A DNA stretch of 64,000 nucleotides from Stenotrophomonas cyclobalanopsidis (GCF_008710035.1 NZ_VYKI01000015.1:17578-81577), one strand, 5' to 3'. Shown: positions 39,374-49,751, counted from the first letter of the stretch. A program made the numbers and translations. Notes: generated from the sequence alone by a model not told the origin.

Positions 39374-42300
39374 TTACGCACCATGCGCGGCCAGCTGGCC
39401 CAGGCGCTGCACCGCGACCGAAACGGTCGGGTAGTCCAGGGTCTTCTGCTCGGCCAGTTCGGCCAGCATCGACAGGGTGAAGCGCAGGCTGCTGTCGTCA
39501 CGACCGATCCAGCTGGCGACCTTGGCTTCAGCGCTGTTGCCCTTGGTGCCCAGCACCTGGCCGGCCAGGTTGCGGTGGTGCGCGGCCAGTTCGTCACGCA
39601 GCACGCCACGAGCCACCGCGTGCCAGCGGCCGTTGACCTCCAGCGCGTCGATCTGCTCGAACAGCCACGGCAGCTGCAGGGCATCGCCCAGGCGGAAGTG
39701 GATCTTGGACACGTCCACCGGCTTCAGCTTGCGGGTGCGGGCCAGTTCGATGATGTCGAACGCAGGCTCCAGGAAGTGCAGTTCGGCCAGCTGCTGGGCC
39801 AGCGCGGACGGCAGGCCCTTTTCCTTCCACTCGGCCACCAGGGCCTCGTAGGTCGGACGCTGCGAATCCGGCAGCACGCCCGAAGCAACGCGGATGTCGT
39901 TGAACGGGCCCTGGTAGCGGTTGACCGCCTCGGTGATGCCCGGCATCGGGCCCGGGCGCGACAGCAGCCAGCGCACGAACGAACGCTGCAGCTTCCAGAT
40001 CACTTCCAGTGCGTCGATCTGCACCGACTCCGGCAGGGTGCCGTCGAGGGCGTCGATCTGTGCCCACAGCGCGCGGGCATCCAGCGTTTCACGGCTGATG
40101 GTGTACGCCTTGGCGACCTCGGCGATGGTGCGGCCGGTGTCTTCCTGCATGCGCATCAGGAAGGTGGCGCCCATGCGGTTGATGGTCTGGTTGGTCACGG
40201 CCGTGGCGATGATTTCGCGCTTCAGGCGGTGACGCTCCATCGCGTCGGCGTACTTCTTCTGCAGCGGCGTCGGGAAGTAGCGCTGCAGTTCCTTGGACAG
40301 GTACGGATCTTCCGGGATGTCCGACTCCAGCAGCTGGGCGAACGCCACCAGCTTGGAATAGGACAGCAGCACCGACAGTTCCGGACGGGTCAGGCCCTGG
40401 CCACGTGCCTTGCGCTGCGACAGCTCGGCATCGGACGGCAGGAACTCGATCTGGCGGTCGAGCAGGCCCTGCTGTTCCAGGGTGCGGATGAAGTGCTGCT
40501 TGGAACCCAGGCGCTTGACCGCCATCCGCTCCATCAGGCTCAGGGCCTGGTTCTGGCGGTAGTTGTCATTGAGCACCAGGTCGGCGACCTCGTCGGTCAT
40601 CGACGCGAGCAGCGTGTTGCGCTGCTCGACAGTCAGCTTCTTGGCGCGCACCACATCGTTGAGCAGGATCTTGATGTTGACTTCGTGGTCGGAGGTGTCC
40701 ACACCGGCCGAGTTGTCGATGAAGTCGGTGTTGAGCAGCACGCCGGCCTGGGCGGCTTCGATGCGGCCCAGCTGGGTCATGCCCAGGTTGCCGCCCTCGC
40801 CCACCACCTTGCAGCGCAGCTCGCCACCGTTCACGCGCAGGGCGTTGTTGGCGCGGTCGCCGACATCGCTGTGCTGCTCGCTGGCGGCCTTGACGTAGGT
40901 ACCGATGCCACCGTTCCACAGCAGGTCGACCGGCGCCTTCAGGATCGCGCTCATCAGGTCGTTCGGCGAGAGTGCCTTGACGTTCTCGTCCAGGCCCAGC
41001 GCTTCACGCACCTGCGGGGTGATCTCGATCGACTTCAGGGTGCGCGGGAAGATGCCGCCGCCCTTGCTGATCAGCTTGGCATCGTAGTCCGCCCAGCTCG
41101 AACGCGGCACGGTGAACATGCGCTCACGCTCGACGAACGAGGTGGCCGCATCCGGGTTCGGATCCAGGAAGATGTGGCGGTGGTCGAACGCAGCAACCAG
41201 GCGGATGTGGCGCGACAGCAGCATGCCGTTGCCGAACACGTCGCCGGACATGTCGCCGACGCCAACCGCGGTGAAGTCCTGGCTCTGGCTGTCACGGCCC
41301 AGCGCACGGAAGTGGCGCTTGACCGATTCCCACGCACCACGGGCGGTGATGCCCATGCCCTTGTGGTCGTAACCGACCGAGCCACCGGAAGCGAACGCAT
41401 CGCCCATCCAGAAGCCGTGCGCGATGGCCAGGCCATTGGCGATGTCGGAGAAGGTCGCGGTGCCCTTGTCGGCCGCCACCACCAGGTACGGGTCGTCCAT
41501 GTCGTGGCGCACGACATCCACCGGCGGCACGATCTTGTTGTTGACGATGTTGTCGGTGATGTCCAGCAGGCCCTGGATGAACAGCTTGTAGCAGGCCACG
41601 CCGTTGGCGAACACCGCATCGCGGTCACCGTTCACCGGCGGGGTCTTGGCGAAGAAGCCGCCCTTCGCGCCGACCGGCACGATGACGGTGTTCTTGACCA
41701 TCTGCGCCTTGACCAGGCCCAGCACCTCGGTGCGGAAGTCTTCGCGGCGGTCCGACCAGCGCAGGCCACCACGGGCGACTGCACCGAAGCGCAGGTGGGT
41801 ACCTTCCACGCGCGGGCCGTAGACGAAGATTTCGCGGTACGGACGCGGCTTCGGCAGGTCCGGCACCAGGGCCGAATCGAACTTGAAGCTGATGACATGG
41901 CCATGCTGGCCGTTGGCATCGGTCTGGTAGTAGCTGGTACGCAGGGTCGCGTCGATCACGCCCATGAACGAGCGCAGGATGCGGTCCTCGTCCAGGCTGG
42001 ACACGCGGTCCATCAGCTTCAGCAGCGCTTCGCGCGCGGCCTGCATCTGCGCATCGCGGTCGCCCTTGCGCGCATCGACCACGGTCTTGAGCACCTTCAG
42101 GGTGGCATCGTCGGCGGCAGCCAGCACATCGAAGTGGGCCTTCAGCTGGGCCTGGCCGGCCGCGATGTCGTCCTTGCTCTCATGGCCGGTGGCCGGATCG
42201 AAGCGGGCTTCGAACAGTTCCACCAGCAGGCGGGCCAGCAGCGGGTAGCGCGAGAAGGTGCCTTCCACGTACGCCTGCGAGAACGGCACGCCGGTCTGCA

Positions 42301-44350
42301 GCAGGTACTTGCAGTAGCCACGCAGCATGGCGACCTGGCGCCAGTGCAGGCCGGCGGCCAGCACCAGGCGGTTGAAGCCATCGTTCTCGGCATCGCCGTG
42401 CCACACGCGGGCGAAGGTCTCGCCGAAGGCTTCATCGACGCGGCCGGCGTCGATGGCACCGGCGGTCGATTCGACCTCGAAGTCCTGCACGTACACCGGG
42501 GCGTTGTCGACCGACAGGCGGTACGGACGCTCGGCGATCACGCGAAGGCCCATGTTTTCCATCATCGGCAGAGCGTCCGACAGCGGGATGTCATCCAGCT
42601 GGCGGTACAGCTTCAGGCGCAGGCCATCGCCGCTTTCGCGGGGCACGGCCTGCAGGCTCAGGCGCAGGTCGTCCGGACCGGTCAGGGCATCAAGCTGGCT
42701 GACATCGTTGGCGGCAACGGCGGTGCTGTTGTCTTCGATGTAGCCGGCCGGCAGCGCCTTGCCGATGCGGGCAGCGATGCGCAGGCCTTCGGTCTCGCCA
42801 TGGCGGGTGACCAGCGCTTCGCGCAGGTCGTCCTGCCAGTTGCGCAGCACCTGGGCCAGCTTCTGCTCCAGTTCGGCGGTATCAACGTCGAGCATTTCGC
42901 CCGGCTTCGGGCGCACGATCAGGTGCACCTGGGCCAGCGGCGATTCGCCCAGCACCACCGAGCTGTCCACGTACTCACCGTGCAGCGCTTCCTTCAGCAT
43001 CGCCTCGATGCGCAGGCGCACGTCGGTGTTGAAGCGCTCGCGCGGCAGGTAGACCAGCGCGGAAATGAAGCGGCTGTACTTGTCGCGGCGCAGGAACAGG
43101 CGGCTGCGCACGCGCTCCTGCAGGCCCAGCACGCCCATGGCGGTGCGGAACAGTTCGTCCTCGCTGGACTGGAACAGTTCTTCGCGCGGCAGGGTTTCCA
43201 GGATGTGGCGCAGGGCCTTGCCGCTGTGGCTGGCCGGGGCCAGGCCGGACTGCTTCATCACGTATTCGTGGCGCTGGCGCACCAGCGGGATTTCCCACGG
43301 GCGACGGTTGTAGGCGCTGGAGGTGAACAGGCCCAGGAAGCGCTGTTCGCCGATGATCCTGCCCTTGGCGTCGAATTCCAGCACGCCGATGTAGTCCATG
43401 TAGCCGGCGCGGTGCACGCGCGAGCGGGCATTGGTCTTGGTCAGGATCAGCGCGTCCTTCAGCCCGGACGTGGTGTTCAGGCCCTGCGCGGCCAGGGTCT
43501 TGACCGGACGTGCGGCGGACTTGTCCTTGCCGCGCATCAGGCCCAGGCCGGTGTCGTTCAGCGGCGCCAGCACATCTTCCTTGCCCTGCTTCTCCACGCG
43601 GTATTCGCGGTAGCCGAAGAAGGTGAAGTGGTTGTCGGCGGCCCAGCGCAGGAACTGCTGCGCTTCGGCACGCGAGGCATCGTCGACCGGCAGCGTGCGG
43701 CTGCCCAGGTCGTCGGCCAGCGCCAGTGCCTTGTCCTTCATTGGCTGCCAGTCACGCACGATGGCGCGCACTTCATCCAGCGCCTTGTTGATGGCCTGCT
43801 CGATGGCGGCCATGGCTTCGGCCGGCTGGCGGTCGATCTCCATCAACATCACCGACTCGGCATCGCCCTCGCCGACCTTGGCCAGCTTGCCGGCCTTGTC
43901 GCGGGTGAAGCGCAGCACCGGGTGGCCCAGCACGTGCACGCCCACGCCCTGCTCGGCCAGCGACATGGTCACGGTGTCGACCAGGAACGGCATGTCGTCG
44001 TTGATGATCTGCAGCACGGTGTGCGGCGATTCCCAGCCATTGGCCTTGGCGGTGGGGTTGAACACGCGCACGTTGGCCTTGCCGGCCTTGCGTGCACGGG
44101 CGAACTCCAAGGTGTCTGCCGCCAGCGCCGCCCACTCTTCAGCGGTGTGGTGCGGGAACTCGTCCGACTCCATGCGCTTGTAGAACGCGGCGGCGAATGC
44201 CACTGCCTCGGCCTGCGCGGCCGCGGGGTAACGCTTGCGCAAGGCCGTGTACACCGGCTCCAGGGAGAAACCAGCGGTCACTGCGACCTCCGACTCAGCT
44301 GGCTTGGTTTTGTTTTTCACGGTCTTGGCTGCGGTTTTTTGCGGTTTCAT
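39374..44350 (-). CDS. gdhB: NAD-specific glutamate dehydrogenase, large (180-kDa) type
   Basis: A catabolic glutamate dehydrogenase of 1658 residues belonging to the GDH-180 class, which works as a large homo-oligomer and feeds 2-oxoglutarate. The N-terminal half holds ACT-like regulatory regions. The catalytic core follows with RGGLRWSDRREDFRTEVLGL, KNTVIVPVGAKGGF, GDMSGDVFGNGMLLS and VGEGGNLGMTQLGRIE. The C-terminal part is a helical extension typical of the class. The start (MKPQKTAAKTVKNKTKP) is Lys-rich with a weak ribosome binding site. It is divergent from the TetR-efflux operon, with 275 bp between. TACAAT on the minus strand near 44380 is a possible -10. Confidence 0.96.
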   Translation of the reverse strand: MKPQKTAAKTVKNKTKPAESEVAVTAGFSLEPVYTALRKRYPAAAQAEAVAFAAAFYKRMESDEFPHHTAEEWAALAADTLEFARARKAGKANVRVFNPTAKANGWESPHTVLQIINDDMPFLVDTVTMSLAEQGVGVHVLGHPVLRFTRDKAGKLAKVGEGDAESVMLMEIDRQPAEAMAAIEQAINKALDEVRAIVRDWQPMKDKALALADDLGSRTLPVDDASRAEAQQFLRWAADNHFTFFGYREYRVEKQGKEDVLAPLNDTGLGLMRGKDKSAARPVKTLAAQGLNTTSGLKDALILTKTNARSRVHRAGYMDYIGVLEFDAKGRIIGEQRFLGLFTSSAYNRRPWEIPLVRQRHEYVMKQSGLAPASHSGKALRHILETLPREELFQSSEDELFRTAMGVLGLQERVRSRLFLRRDKYSRFISALVYLPRERFNTDVRLRIEAMLKEALHGEYVDSSVVLGESPLAQVHLIVRPKPGEMLDVDTAELEQKLAQVLRNWQDDLREALVTRHGETEGLRIAARIGKALPAGYIEDNSTAVAANDVSQLDALTGPDDLRLSLQAVPRESGDGLRLKLYRQLDDIPLSDALPMMENMGLRVIAERPYRLSVDNAPVYVQDFEVESTAGAIDAGRVDEAFGETFARVWHGDAENDGFNRLVLAAGLHWRQVAMLRGYCKYLLQTGVPFSQAYVEGTFSRYPLLARLLVELFEARFDPATGHESKDDIAAGQAQLKAHFDVLAAADDATLKVLKTVVDARKGDRDAQMQAAREALLKLMDRVSSLDEDRILRSFMGVIDATLRTSYYQTDANGQHGHVISFKFDSALVPDLPKPRPYREIFVYGPRVEGTHLRFGAVARGGLRWSDRREDFRTEVLGLVKAQMVKNTVIVPVGAKGGFFAKTPPVNGDRDAVFANGVACYKLFIQGLLDITDNIVNNKIVPPVDVVRHDMDDPYLVVAADKGTATFSDIANGLAIAHGFWMGDAFASGGSVGYDHKGMGITARGAWESVKRHFRALGRDSQSQDFTAVGVGDMSGDVFGNGMLLSRHIRLVAAFDHRHIFLDPNPDAATSFVERERMFTVPRSSWADYDAKLISKGGGIFPRTLKSIEITPQVREALGLDENVKALSPNDLMSAILKAPVDLLWNGGIGTYVKAASEQHSDVGDRANNALRVNGGELRCKVVGEGGNLGMTQLGRIEAAQAGVLLNTDFIDNSAGVDTSDHEVNIKILLNDVVRAKKLTVEQRNTLLASMTDEVADLVLNDNYRQNQALSLMERMAVKRLGSKQHFIRTLEQQGLLDRQIEFLPSDAELSQRKARGQGLTRPELSVLLSYSKLVAFAQLLESDIPEDPYLSKELQRYFPTPLQKKYADAMERHRLKREIIATAVTNQTINRMGATFLMRMQEDTGRTIAEVAKAYTISRETLDARALWAQIDALDGTLPESVQIDALEVIWKLQRSFVRWLLSRPGPMPGITEAVNRYQGPFNDIRVASGVLPDSQRPTYEALVAEWKEKGLPSALAQQLAELHFLEPAFDIIELARTRKLKPVDVSKIHFRLGDALQLPWLFEQIDALEVNGRWHAVARGVLRDELAAHHRNLAGQVLGTKGNSAEAKVASWIGRDDSSLRFTLSMLAELAEQKTLDYPTVSVAVQRLGQLAAHGA

Positions 44351-44590
44351 GGCAGAGCGAGGCGCTTGCTCAGTTGGGAAAATGAAATTGTAGCCCTGTT
44401 GCAGGAAAAGGCCTTGCTGCAGGACGGAATAATGAAATGCCGGGTTTGCTGCGGTTTAGACGCCTATTCAGTTCGCACGGGTATGGCGTCCACCACCGGC
44501 ATAGCGTTACCGACAGGATCGGCAAACCGTGTTACCGGAACAAGCACGTGTAGCGCCCGGTATCAGGACGGACAGGACTATCGGCACGAT

Positions 44591-44621
44591 TCCACAATCC
44601 TGAACTGGACGGTATAGTCCA
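44591..44621 (+). promoter_or_regulatory. Promoter and operator of the TetR-RND operon
   Basis: TCCACA (44591-44596), a 16-bp spacer and TATAGT (44613-44618) form a promoter. A perfect inverted repeat TGGAC-N6-GTCCA (44606-44610, 44617-44621) covers the -10 box, an ideal position for repression by the TetR protein encoded next. The GTG start at 44626 is only 8 bp after the -10, so the message may be leaderless. The rest of the 44351-44590 gap shows no further gene. Confidence 0.65.
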
Positions 44622-44625
44622 CCGC

Positions 44626-45282
44626 GTGAACCCGGCCTACCTCCCCGCTGCCCTGGATGCGCGCGATCAGCGTGTGTTCGATGCCGTGCGCGAACTGCTG
44701 GCCCATCAGGGCATGCAGATCAGCATGGATGCGGTGGCCCAGCATGCCGGCTGCTCCAAGCAGACGCTCTATTCGCGCTACGGCAGCAAGCAGGATCTGC
44801 TGCGGCGGGTGATGCAGCGCCACGTCGGCCACGCCACCGGGGCCATGGTCCGTGCACTCCGCACTGACGACCTGCGTGCCAGCCTGCTGCAGTTCGCCAC
44901 CGACTTCCTGGAGCATTTCAACCAGCCGCACGTGGGACAGGCCTGCCGGGTGATTGCCGCGGATGCGGCGCAGTTTCCCGAAGAGGCCCGTACGCTGTAC
45001 CGGCATGGTGCCGGCGCATTGACGCTTCATCTTGCTGAATGGCTTGAAACCGTTTGCATGCATGGCCAGCTCCGGCATGACGACCCGCACTTCATGGCCG
45101 AACTGCTGCTGAGCATGATCGCCGGTCAGGATTTCGACAAACAGCGTTTCCATACGTCCCATCGCGATGACGCGCAGCTGCGTCGGCGCTGGGCAGAATT
45201 CTCGGTCGACAGCTTCCTGCGCGCGTTCGCGCCAACGCCGTCGCCGGCCCCCACTACAAACCAACCCCGGAGTTCCTCCTGA
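44626..45282 (+). CDS. TetR/AcrR family regulator of the efflux operon
   Basis: A 218-residue repressor. The N-terminal helix-turn-helix is at about residues 17-60 (QRVFDAVRELLAHQG, MDAVAQHAGCSKQTLYSRYGSKQDLLRRV). The C-terminal ligand domain is of the AcrR C-terminal type. The start is GTG with no ribosome binding site. The gene runs in the same direction as the pump genes and its stop overlaps the MFP start (TGATG). It is therefore cotranscribed with them and should autoregulate through the palindrome on its own promoter. Confidence 0.92.
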   Translation: MNPAYLPAALDARDQRVFDAVRELLAHQGMQISMDAVAQHAGCSKQTLYSRYGSKQDLLRRVMQRHVGHATGAMVRALRTDDLRASLLQFATDFLEHFNQPHVGQACRVIAADAAQFPEEARTLYRHGAGALTLHLAEWLETVCMHGQLRHDDPHFMAELLLSMIAGQDFDKQRFHTSHRDDAQLRRRWAEFSVDSFLRAFAPTPSPAPTTNQPRSSS

Positions 45283-46544
45283 TGACCGCCCCACTCCGCA
45301 CCCTTGCCTTGACGTGCGCCGTTGCTGTCGCGCTGGCCGCCTGCAAGAAGCCGGAACAGCAGACGCCCCCGCCGCCGGAGGTGGGCGTGATCGACGCCAA
45401 GCCGCAGACCCTGCCGCTGCAGCGTGAGCTGGTCGGCCGCCTGTCGCCGTTCCGCAGCGCCGACGTGCGCGCGCGCGTGCCGGGCGTGCTGCTCAAGCGC
45501 GTCTACCAGGAAGGCAGCGAGGTCAAGCAGGGCCAGACCCTGTTCCTGATCGATCCGGCGCCGCTGCGCGCCAGCCTCAACGCGTCCGAAGCGCAGCTGG
45601 CCTCGGCCCGCGCGACCTATGCCAACGCCAAGGTCGCCGCCGACCGTGCCCGCTCGCTGGCGCCGCAGCAGTACGTGTCCAAGTCCGACCTGGACAGCGC
45701 CGAAGCCGCCGAGCGCACCGCGCTGGCCGCGGTGAAGCAGGCCGAAGCCTCGGTCACCTCCTCGCGCATCAGCCTCGGCTATGCCGAAGTGACCTCGCCG
45801 ATCAGTGGCGTGGCCAACAAGCAGCAGGTCACCGAAGGTGCCCTGGTCGGCCAGGGTGACGTGACCCTGCTGACCACCGTGGACCAGCTGGACCCGCTGT
45901 ACGTGAACTTCTCGCTGAGCGTGGACGAACTGAGCCAGCTGCGTGCGCAGCAGGCGCGTGGCGCCCTGGCCCTGTCCGGCGACGGCAAGGCCACCGTCAA
46001 CGTCAAGCTGTCCGACGGCACCGCCTACGGCGAAGCCGGCACGCTGGACTTTTCCTCGACCACGGTCGACCCGGCAACCGGCGCGGTCTCGCTGCGCGCG
46101 GTGCTGCCGAACCCGCAGAAGATCCTGCTGCCGGGTGCCTTCGTCAGCTTCCAGGCCAACCTGGGCGAGCGCAACAACGCCTTCCTGATTCCGCAGCAGG
46201 CCCTGCAGCGTGACAGCGCCGGCGGCTTCGTGATGGTGGTCGGCGCCGACGGCAAGGTCGTGCGCAAGAACGTGAAGACCGAAGGCGCGCAGGGTGGCAA
46301 CTGGATGGTCAGCGATGGCCTGGCCGCCGGTGACAAGGTCGTGGTGGCCGGCGTGCAGAAGGTCAAGGAAGGGGCGCCGGCCACGGCCAAGCCCTGGACC
46401 CCGGGCCAGGATGCCAACGGCCAGCCCGCCGCCGGCGGTGCAGCCCCGGCTGCCGCCGCTGCGGGCGGTGCCGACAAGGCGCCGGCCACGCCCGAGGCGG
46501 CCGACAAGGCCGAGCCGGCCGCCACTGAATCGAACAAGCAGTAA
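45282..46544 (+). CDS. RND efflux periplasmic adaptor (MFP) lipoprotein
   Basis: A membrane fusion protein of 420 residues. The lipobox LAAC puts the acylated Cys at 21. Next come the beta-barrel/lipoyl half (LVGRLSPFRSADVRARVPG), an alpha hairpin (LNASEAQLASARATYANAK) and the returning lipoyl half (YAEVTSPISGVANKQQVTEGALVG). The C-terminal 60 residues are an Ala/Pro-rich, low-complexity tail. The family is AcrA/MexA-like. The RND gene is 15 bp downstream. No outer membrane gene follows, so a TolC-like protein from elsewhere must complete the pump. Confidence 0.95.
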   Translation: MTAPLRTLALTCAVAVALAACKKPEQQTPPPPEVGVIDAKPQTLPLQRELVGRLSPFRSADVRARVPGVLLKRVYQEGSEVKQGQTLFLIDPAPLRASLNASEAQLASARATYANAKVAADRARSLAPQQYVSKSDLDSAEAAERTALAAVKQAEASVTSSRISLGYAEVTSPISGVANKQQVTEGALVGQGDVTLLTTVDQLDPLYVNFSLSVDELSQLRAQQARGALALSGDGKATVNVKLSDGTAYGEAGTLDFSSTTVDPATGAVSLRAVLPNPQKILLPGAFVSFQANLGERNNAFLIPQQALQRDSAGGFVMVVGADGKVVRKNVKTEGAQGGNWMVSDGLAAGDKVVVAGVQKVKEGAPATAKPWTPGQDANGQPAAGGAAPAAAAAGGADKAPATPEAADKAEPAATESNKQ

Positions 46545-46559
46545 CGGGAACCTTCCGTC

Positions 46560-49500
46560 ATGCCTAAATTTTTCATCGAACATCCAGTCTTCGCCTGGGT
46601 GGTTGCGATCCTGATCTCGCTCAGCGGCGTGATCGCGATCCTCAACCTCGGCGTCGAGTCCTATCCCAACATTGCCCCGCCGCAGGTGACCGTCTCGGCC
46701 ACCTACCCCGGCGCCAGCGCGGACACCACTGAAAAATCGGTTACCCAGGTGATCGAGCAGCAGCTGACCGGTATCGATCACCTGCTGTACTTCAGCTCGT
46801 CCTCGTCTTCCAACGGCCGCGCGCAGATCACCCTGACCTTCGAGACCGGTACCGATCCGGACATCGCCCAGGTGCAGGTGCAGAACAAGGTGTCGCTGGC
46901 CACGCCGCGACTGCCTTCGGAAGTGACCCAGCAGGGCGTGGTGGTGGCCAAGGCCAACGCCGGCTTCCTGATGGTGGTGGGCCTGCGTTCGGATACCGGC
47001 ACGATCAGCCGTGACGCCCTGAACGACATCGTCGGTTCGCGCGTGCTCGATCAGGTCTCGCGTATCCCCGGCGTCGGCAGCACCCAGCAGTTCGGTTCCG
47101 AGTACGCCATGAACATCTGGCTGAACCCGGAAAAGATGCAGGGCTACGGCCTGTCGGCCAGCGAAGTGCTGGCTGCCGTGCGCGCGCAGAACGTGCAGTT
47201 CGCCGCCGGTTCGCTGGGTTCGGATCCCTCGCCGGACGGCCACTTCACCGCCACCGTCTCGGCCGAAGGCCGCTTCAGCTCGCCTGAAGAGTTCGAGAAC
47301 ATCATCCTGCGGGCCAATGCCAACGGCTCGCGCGTGCTGCTCAAGGACATCGCCCGCGTCGCCTTCGGTGCCAACAACTACGGCTTCGATACCCAGTACA
47401 ACGGCCAGGCCGCCGGTGCCTTCGCCATCCAGCTGCTGCCGGGCGCCAACGCCCTGAACGTGGCCGATGCCGTGCGCGCCAAGATGGACGAGCTGCAGCC
47501 GAGCTTCCCGGCCGGCGTCAGCTGGTTCTCGCCGTACGACAGCACCACCTTCGTCAAGATCTCCATCGAGGAAGTGGTCAAGACGCTGTTCGAAGCGGTG
47601 TTGCTGGTGTTCCTGGTGATGCTGATCTTCCTGCAGAACTTCCGCGCGACGATCATCCCCACCCTGGTCATTCCGGTGGCCCTGCTCGGTACCTTCCTGG
47701 GCATGTGGCTGATCGGCTTCACCATCAACCAGCTGACCCTGTTCGCGATGGTGCTGGCGATCGGCATCGTGGTCGATGACGCGATCGTGGTGATCGAGAA
47801 CGTCGAACGCATCATGACCGAGGAAGGCCTGGCGCCGAAGCCGGCCACGCAGAAGGCGATGACCCAGATCACCGGCGCGGTGGTGGCGATCACCGTCGTG
47901 CTGGCCGCGGTGTTCATCCCCTCGGCCCTGCAGGGCGGTGCGGCCGGTGAGATCTACAAGCAGTTCGCGCTGACCATCGCCATCTCGATGGCGTTCTCCG
48001 CGTTCCTGGCGCTGGGCTTCACCCCGGCCCTGTGCGCGACGTTCCTGAAGCCGACCCACAACGACAACCCGAACATCGTCTACCGTACCTTCAACAAGTA
48101 CTACGACAAGATCAGCGGGACCTACGTCGGCCACATCACCTCGGCGGTGAAGCATGCGCCGCGCTGGATGATCCTGGCGGTGGTGCTGACCGCGCTGTGC
48201 GGCTTCCTGTTCACCCGCATGCCGGGCAGCTTCCTGCCTGAAGAAGACCAGGGCTACGCACTGGCCATCGTGCAGCTGCCGCCGGGTTCGACCAAGGGCC
48301 AGACCAACGAAGTCTTCTCGCAGATGCGCGGCATCCTGAAGAACCAGGAAGGCTATGAAGGCCTGATGCAGATCGCTGGCTTCAGCTTCGTCGGTTCGGG
48401 CGAGAACGTCGGCATGGGCTTCATCCGCCTCAAGCCGTGGGCCGACCGCAAGGTCACCGTGCCCGAGTTCATCCAGAACATGAACGGCGCGTTCTACGGC
48501 ATCAAGGAAGCACAGATCTTCGTGGTCAACCTGCCGACCGTGCAGGGCCTGGGCCAGTTCGGCGGCTTCGACATGTGGCTGCAGGACCGTGGTGGCCAGG
48601 GCTACGAACAGCTGACGCAGGCGCGCAACACCCTGCTGGGCAGGGCCGCGCAGGAAAGCGACAAACTGGCCGGTGTCCGCCCGAACGGCCTGGAAAACGC
48701 TCCGCAGCTGGCGCTGCATGTCGACCGCGTGCAGGCGCAGTCGATGGGCATGTCGGTATCAGACGTGTACAGCACCATCCAGCTGATGCTGGCCCCGGTG
48801 TACGTCAACGACTTCTTCTACCAGGGCCGCATCAAGCGCGTGACCATGCAGGCCGACGCACCGTACCGCACTGGCCAGGAATCGCTGAAGAGCTTCTACA
48901 GCCCCTCCAGCCTGACCACCAATGCTGATGGCACCAATGCCATGATCCCATTGAGCACGGTGGTCAAATCGGAATGGGTGTCGGCACCGCCGTCGCTGAG
49001 CCGCTACAACGGCTACTCGGCCATCAACATCGTCGGCTCGCAGGCACCGGGCAAGAGCTCGGGTGAAGCGATGACGGCGATGGAAGACATCGTCACCAAC
49101 GACCTGCCGGCCGGCTACGGCTATGACTGGTCGGGCATGTCCTACCAGGAAATCCTGGCAGGCAACGCCGCGACGCTGCTGCTGGTGCTGTCGGTGGTAG
49201 TGGTGTTCCTCTGCCTGGCCGCACTTTATGAAAGCTGGTCGATCCCGGTGGCGGTGCTGCTGGTGGTGCCGCTGGGCGTGCTGGGTGCCATCGGCCTGTC
49301 GATGATGCGTGGCCTGCCCAACGACATCTTCTTCAAGATCGGCATGATCACGGTGATCGGTCTGGCCGCGAAGAACGCGATCCTGATCGTGGAGTTCGCG
49401 GTTGAACAGCGTGCCGCAGGCAAGACCCTGCGCGATGCCACCATCGAAGCGGCCCGCCTGCGTTTCCGCCCGATCCTGATGACCTCGTTCGCGTTCATCA

Positions 49501-49730
49501 TGGGCGTGATCCCGATGGCCATCTCCACCGGCGCCGGCGCCAACTCCCGCCACGCCATCGGTACCGGCGTGATCGGCGGCATGCTGTTCGCCACCCTGCT
49601 GGGCCTGCTGATGATCCCCGTGTTCTTCGTGGTCGTACGCCGCATGCTGGGCGACAAGCTGGATGAACCCTCCAAGGAGTTCATGGAACGCCAGCGCGAC
49701 GCGGAAGCCGCACACCGTCCGGATCGTTGA
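46560..49730 (+). CDS. RND multidrug efflux transporter (HAE1 type)
   Basis: An inner-membrane proton-driven exporter of 1056 residues, AcrB/MexB-like. The opening MPKFFIEHPVFAWVVAILI, the proton-relay pair in TM4 (GIVVDDAIVVIENVER) and the second half with GLAAKNAILIVEFAVEQR are all typical. S. maltophilia has several Sme pumps, and two-gene pumps without an OMP gene include SmeGH and SmeMN. This operon most resembles that arrangement, but I cannot assign a name from memory. A strong terminator follows. Confidence 0.96.
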   Translation: MPKFFIEHPVFAWVVAILISLSGVIAILNLGVESYPNIAPPQVTVSATYPGASADTTEKSVTQVIEQQLTGIDHLLYFSSSSSSNGRAQITLTFETGTDPDIAQVQVQNKVSLATPRLPSEVTQQGVVVAKANAGFLMVVGLRSDTGTISRDALNDIVGSRVLDQVSRIPGVGSTQQFGSEYAMNIWLNPEKMQGYGLSASEVLAAVRAQNVQFAAGSLGSDPSPDGHFTATVSAEGRFSSPEEFENIILRANANGSRVLLKDIARVAFGANNYGFDTQYNGQAAGAFAIQLLPGANALNVADAVRAKMDELQPSFPAGVSWFSPYDSTTFVKISIEEVVKTLFEAVLLVFLVMLIFLQNFRATIIPTLVIPVALLGTFLGMWLIGFTINQLTLFAMVLAIGIVVDDAIVVIENVERIMTEEGLAPKPATQKAMTQITGAVVAITVVLAAVFIPSALQGGAAGEIYKQFALTIAISMAFSAFLALGFTPALCATFLKPTHNDNPNIVYRTFNKYYDKISGTYVGHITSAVKHAPRWMILAVVLTALCGFLFTRMPGSFLPEEDQGYALAIVQLPPGSTKGQTNEVFSQMRGILKNQEGYEGLMQIAGFSFVGSGENVGMGFIRLKPWADRKVTVPEFIQNMNGAFYGIKEAQIFVVNLPTVQGLGQFGGFDMWLQDRGGQGYEQLTQARNTLLGRAAQESDKLAGVRPNGLENAPQLALHVDRVQAQSMGMSVSDVYSTIQLMLAPVYVNDFFYQGRIKRVTMQADAPYRTGQESLKSFYSPSSLTTNADGTNAMIPLSTVVKSEWVSAPPSLSRYNGYSAINIVGSQAPGKSSGEAMTAMEDIVTNDLPAGYGYDWSGMSYQEILAGNAATLLLVLSVVVVFLCLAALYESWSIPVAVLLVVPLGVLGAIGLSMMRGLPNDIFFKIGMITVIGLAAKNAILIVEFAVEQRAAGKTLRDATIEAARLRFRPILMTSFAFIMGVIPMAISTGAGANSRHAIGTGVIGGMLFATLLGLLMIPVFFVVVRRMLGDKLDEPSKEFMERQRDAEAAHRPDR

Positions 49731-49751
49731 TCCGGCGGTAGGCTGAAATGA

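Noticed and set aside
39383..44617. Open frame of 1744 codons on the plus strand, opposite the glutamate dehydrogenase gene
   Set aside because: It mirrors the real gene codon by codon. High GC at third positions removes stops from the opposite strand, and the translation has no family motif. The sense product is a well-recognised enzyme.
46560..49730. Naming the pump as a specific Sme system
   Set aside because: Gene order (TetR, MFP, RND, no OMP, same direction) fits the two-gene pumps such as SmeGH or SmeMN, but I could not decide between them without a database comparison.
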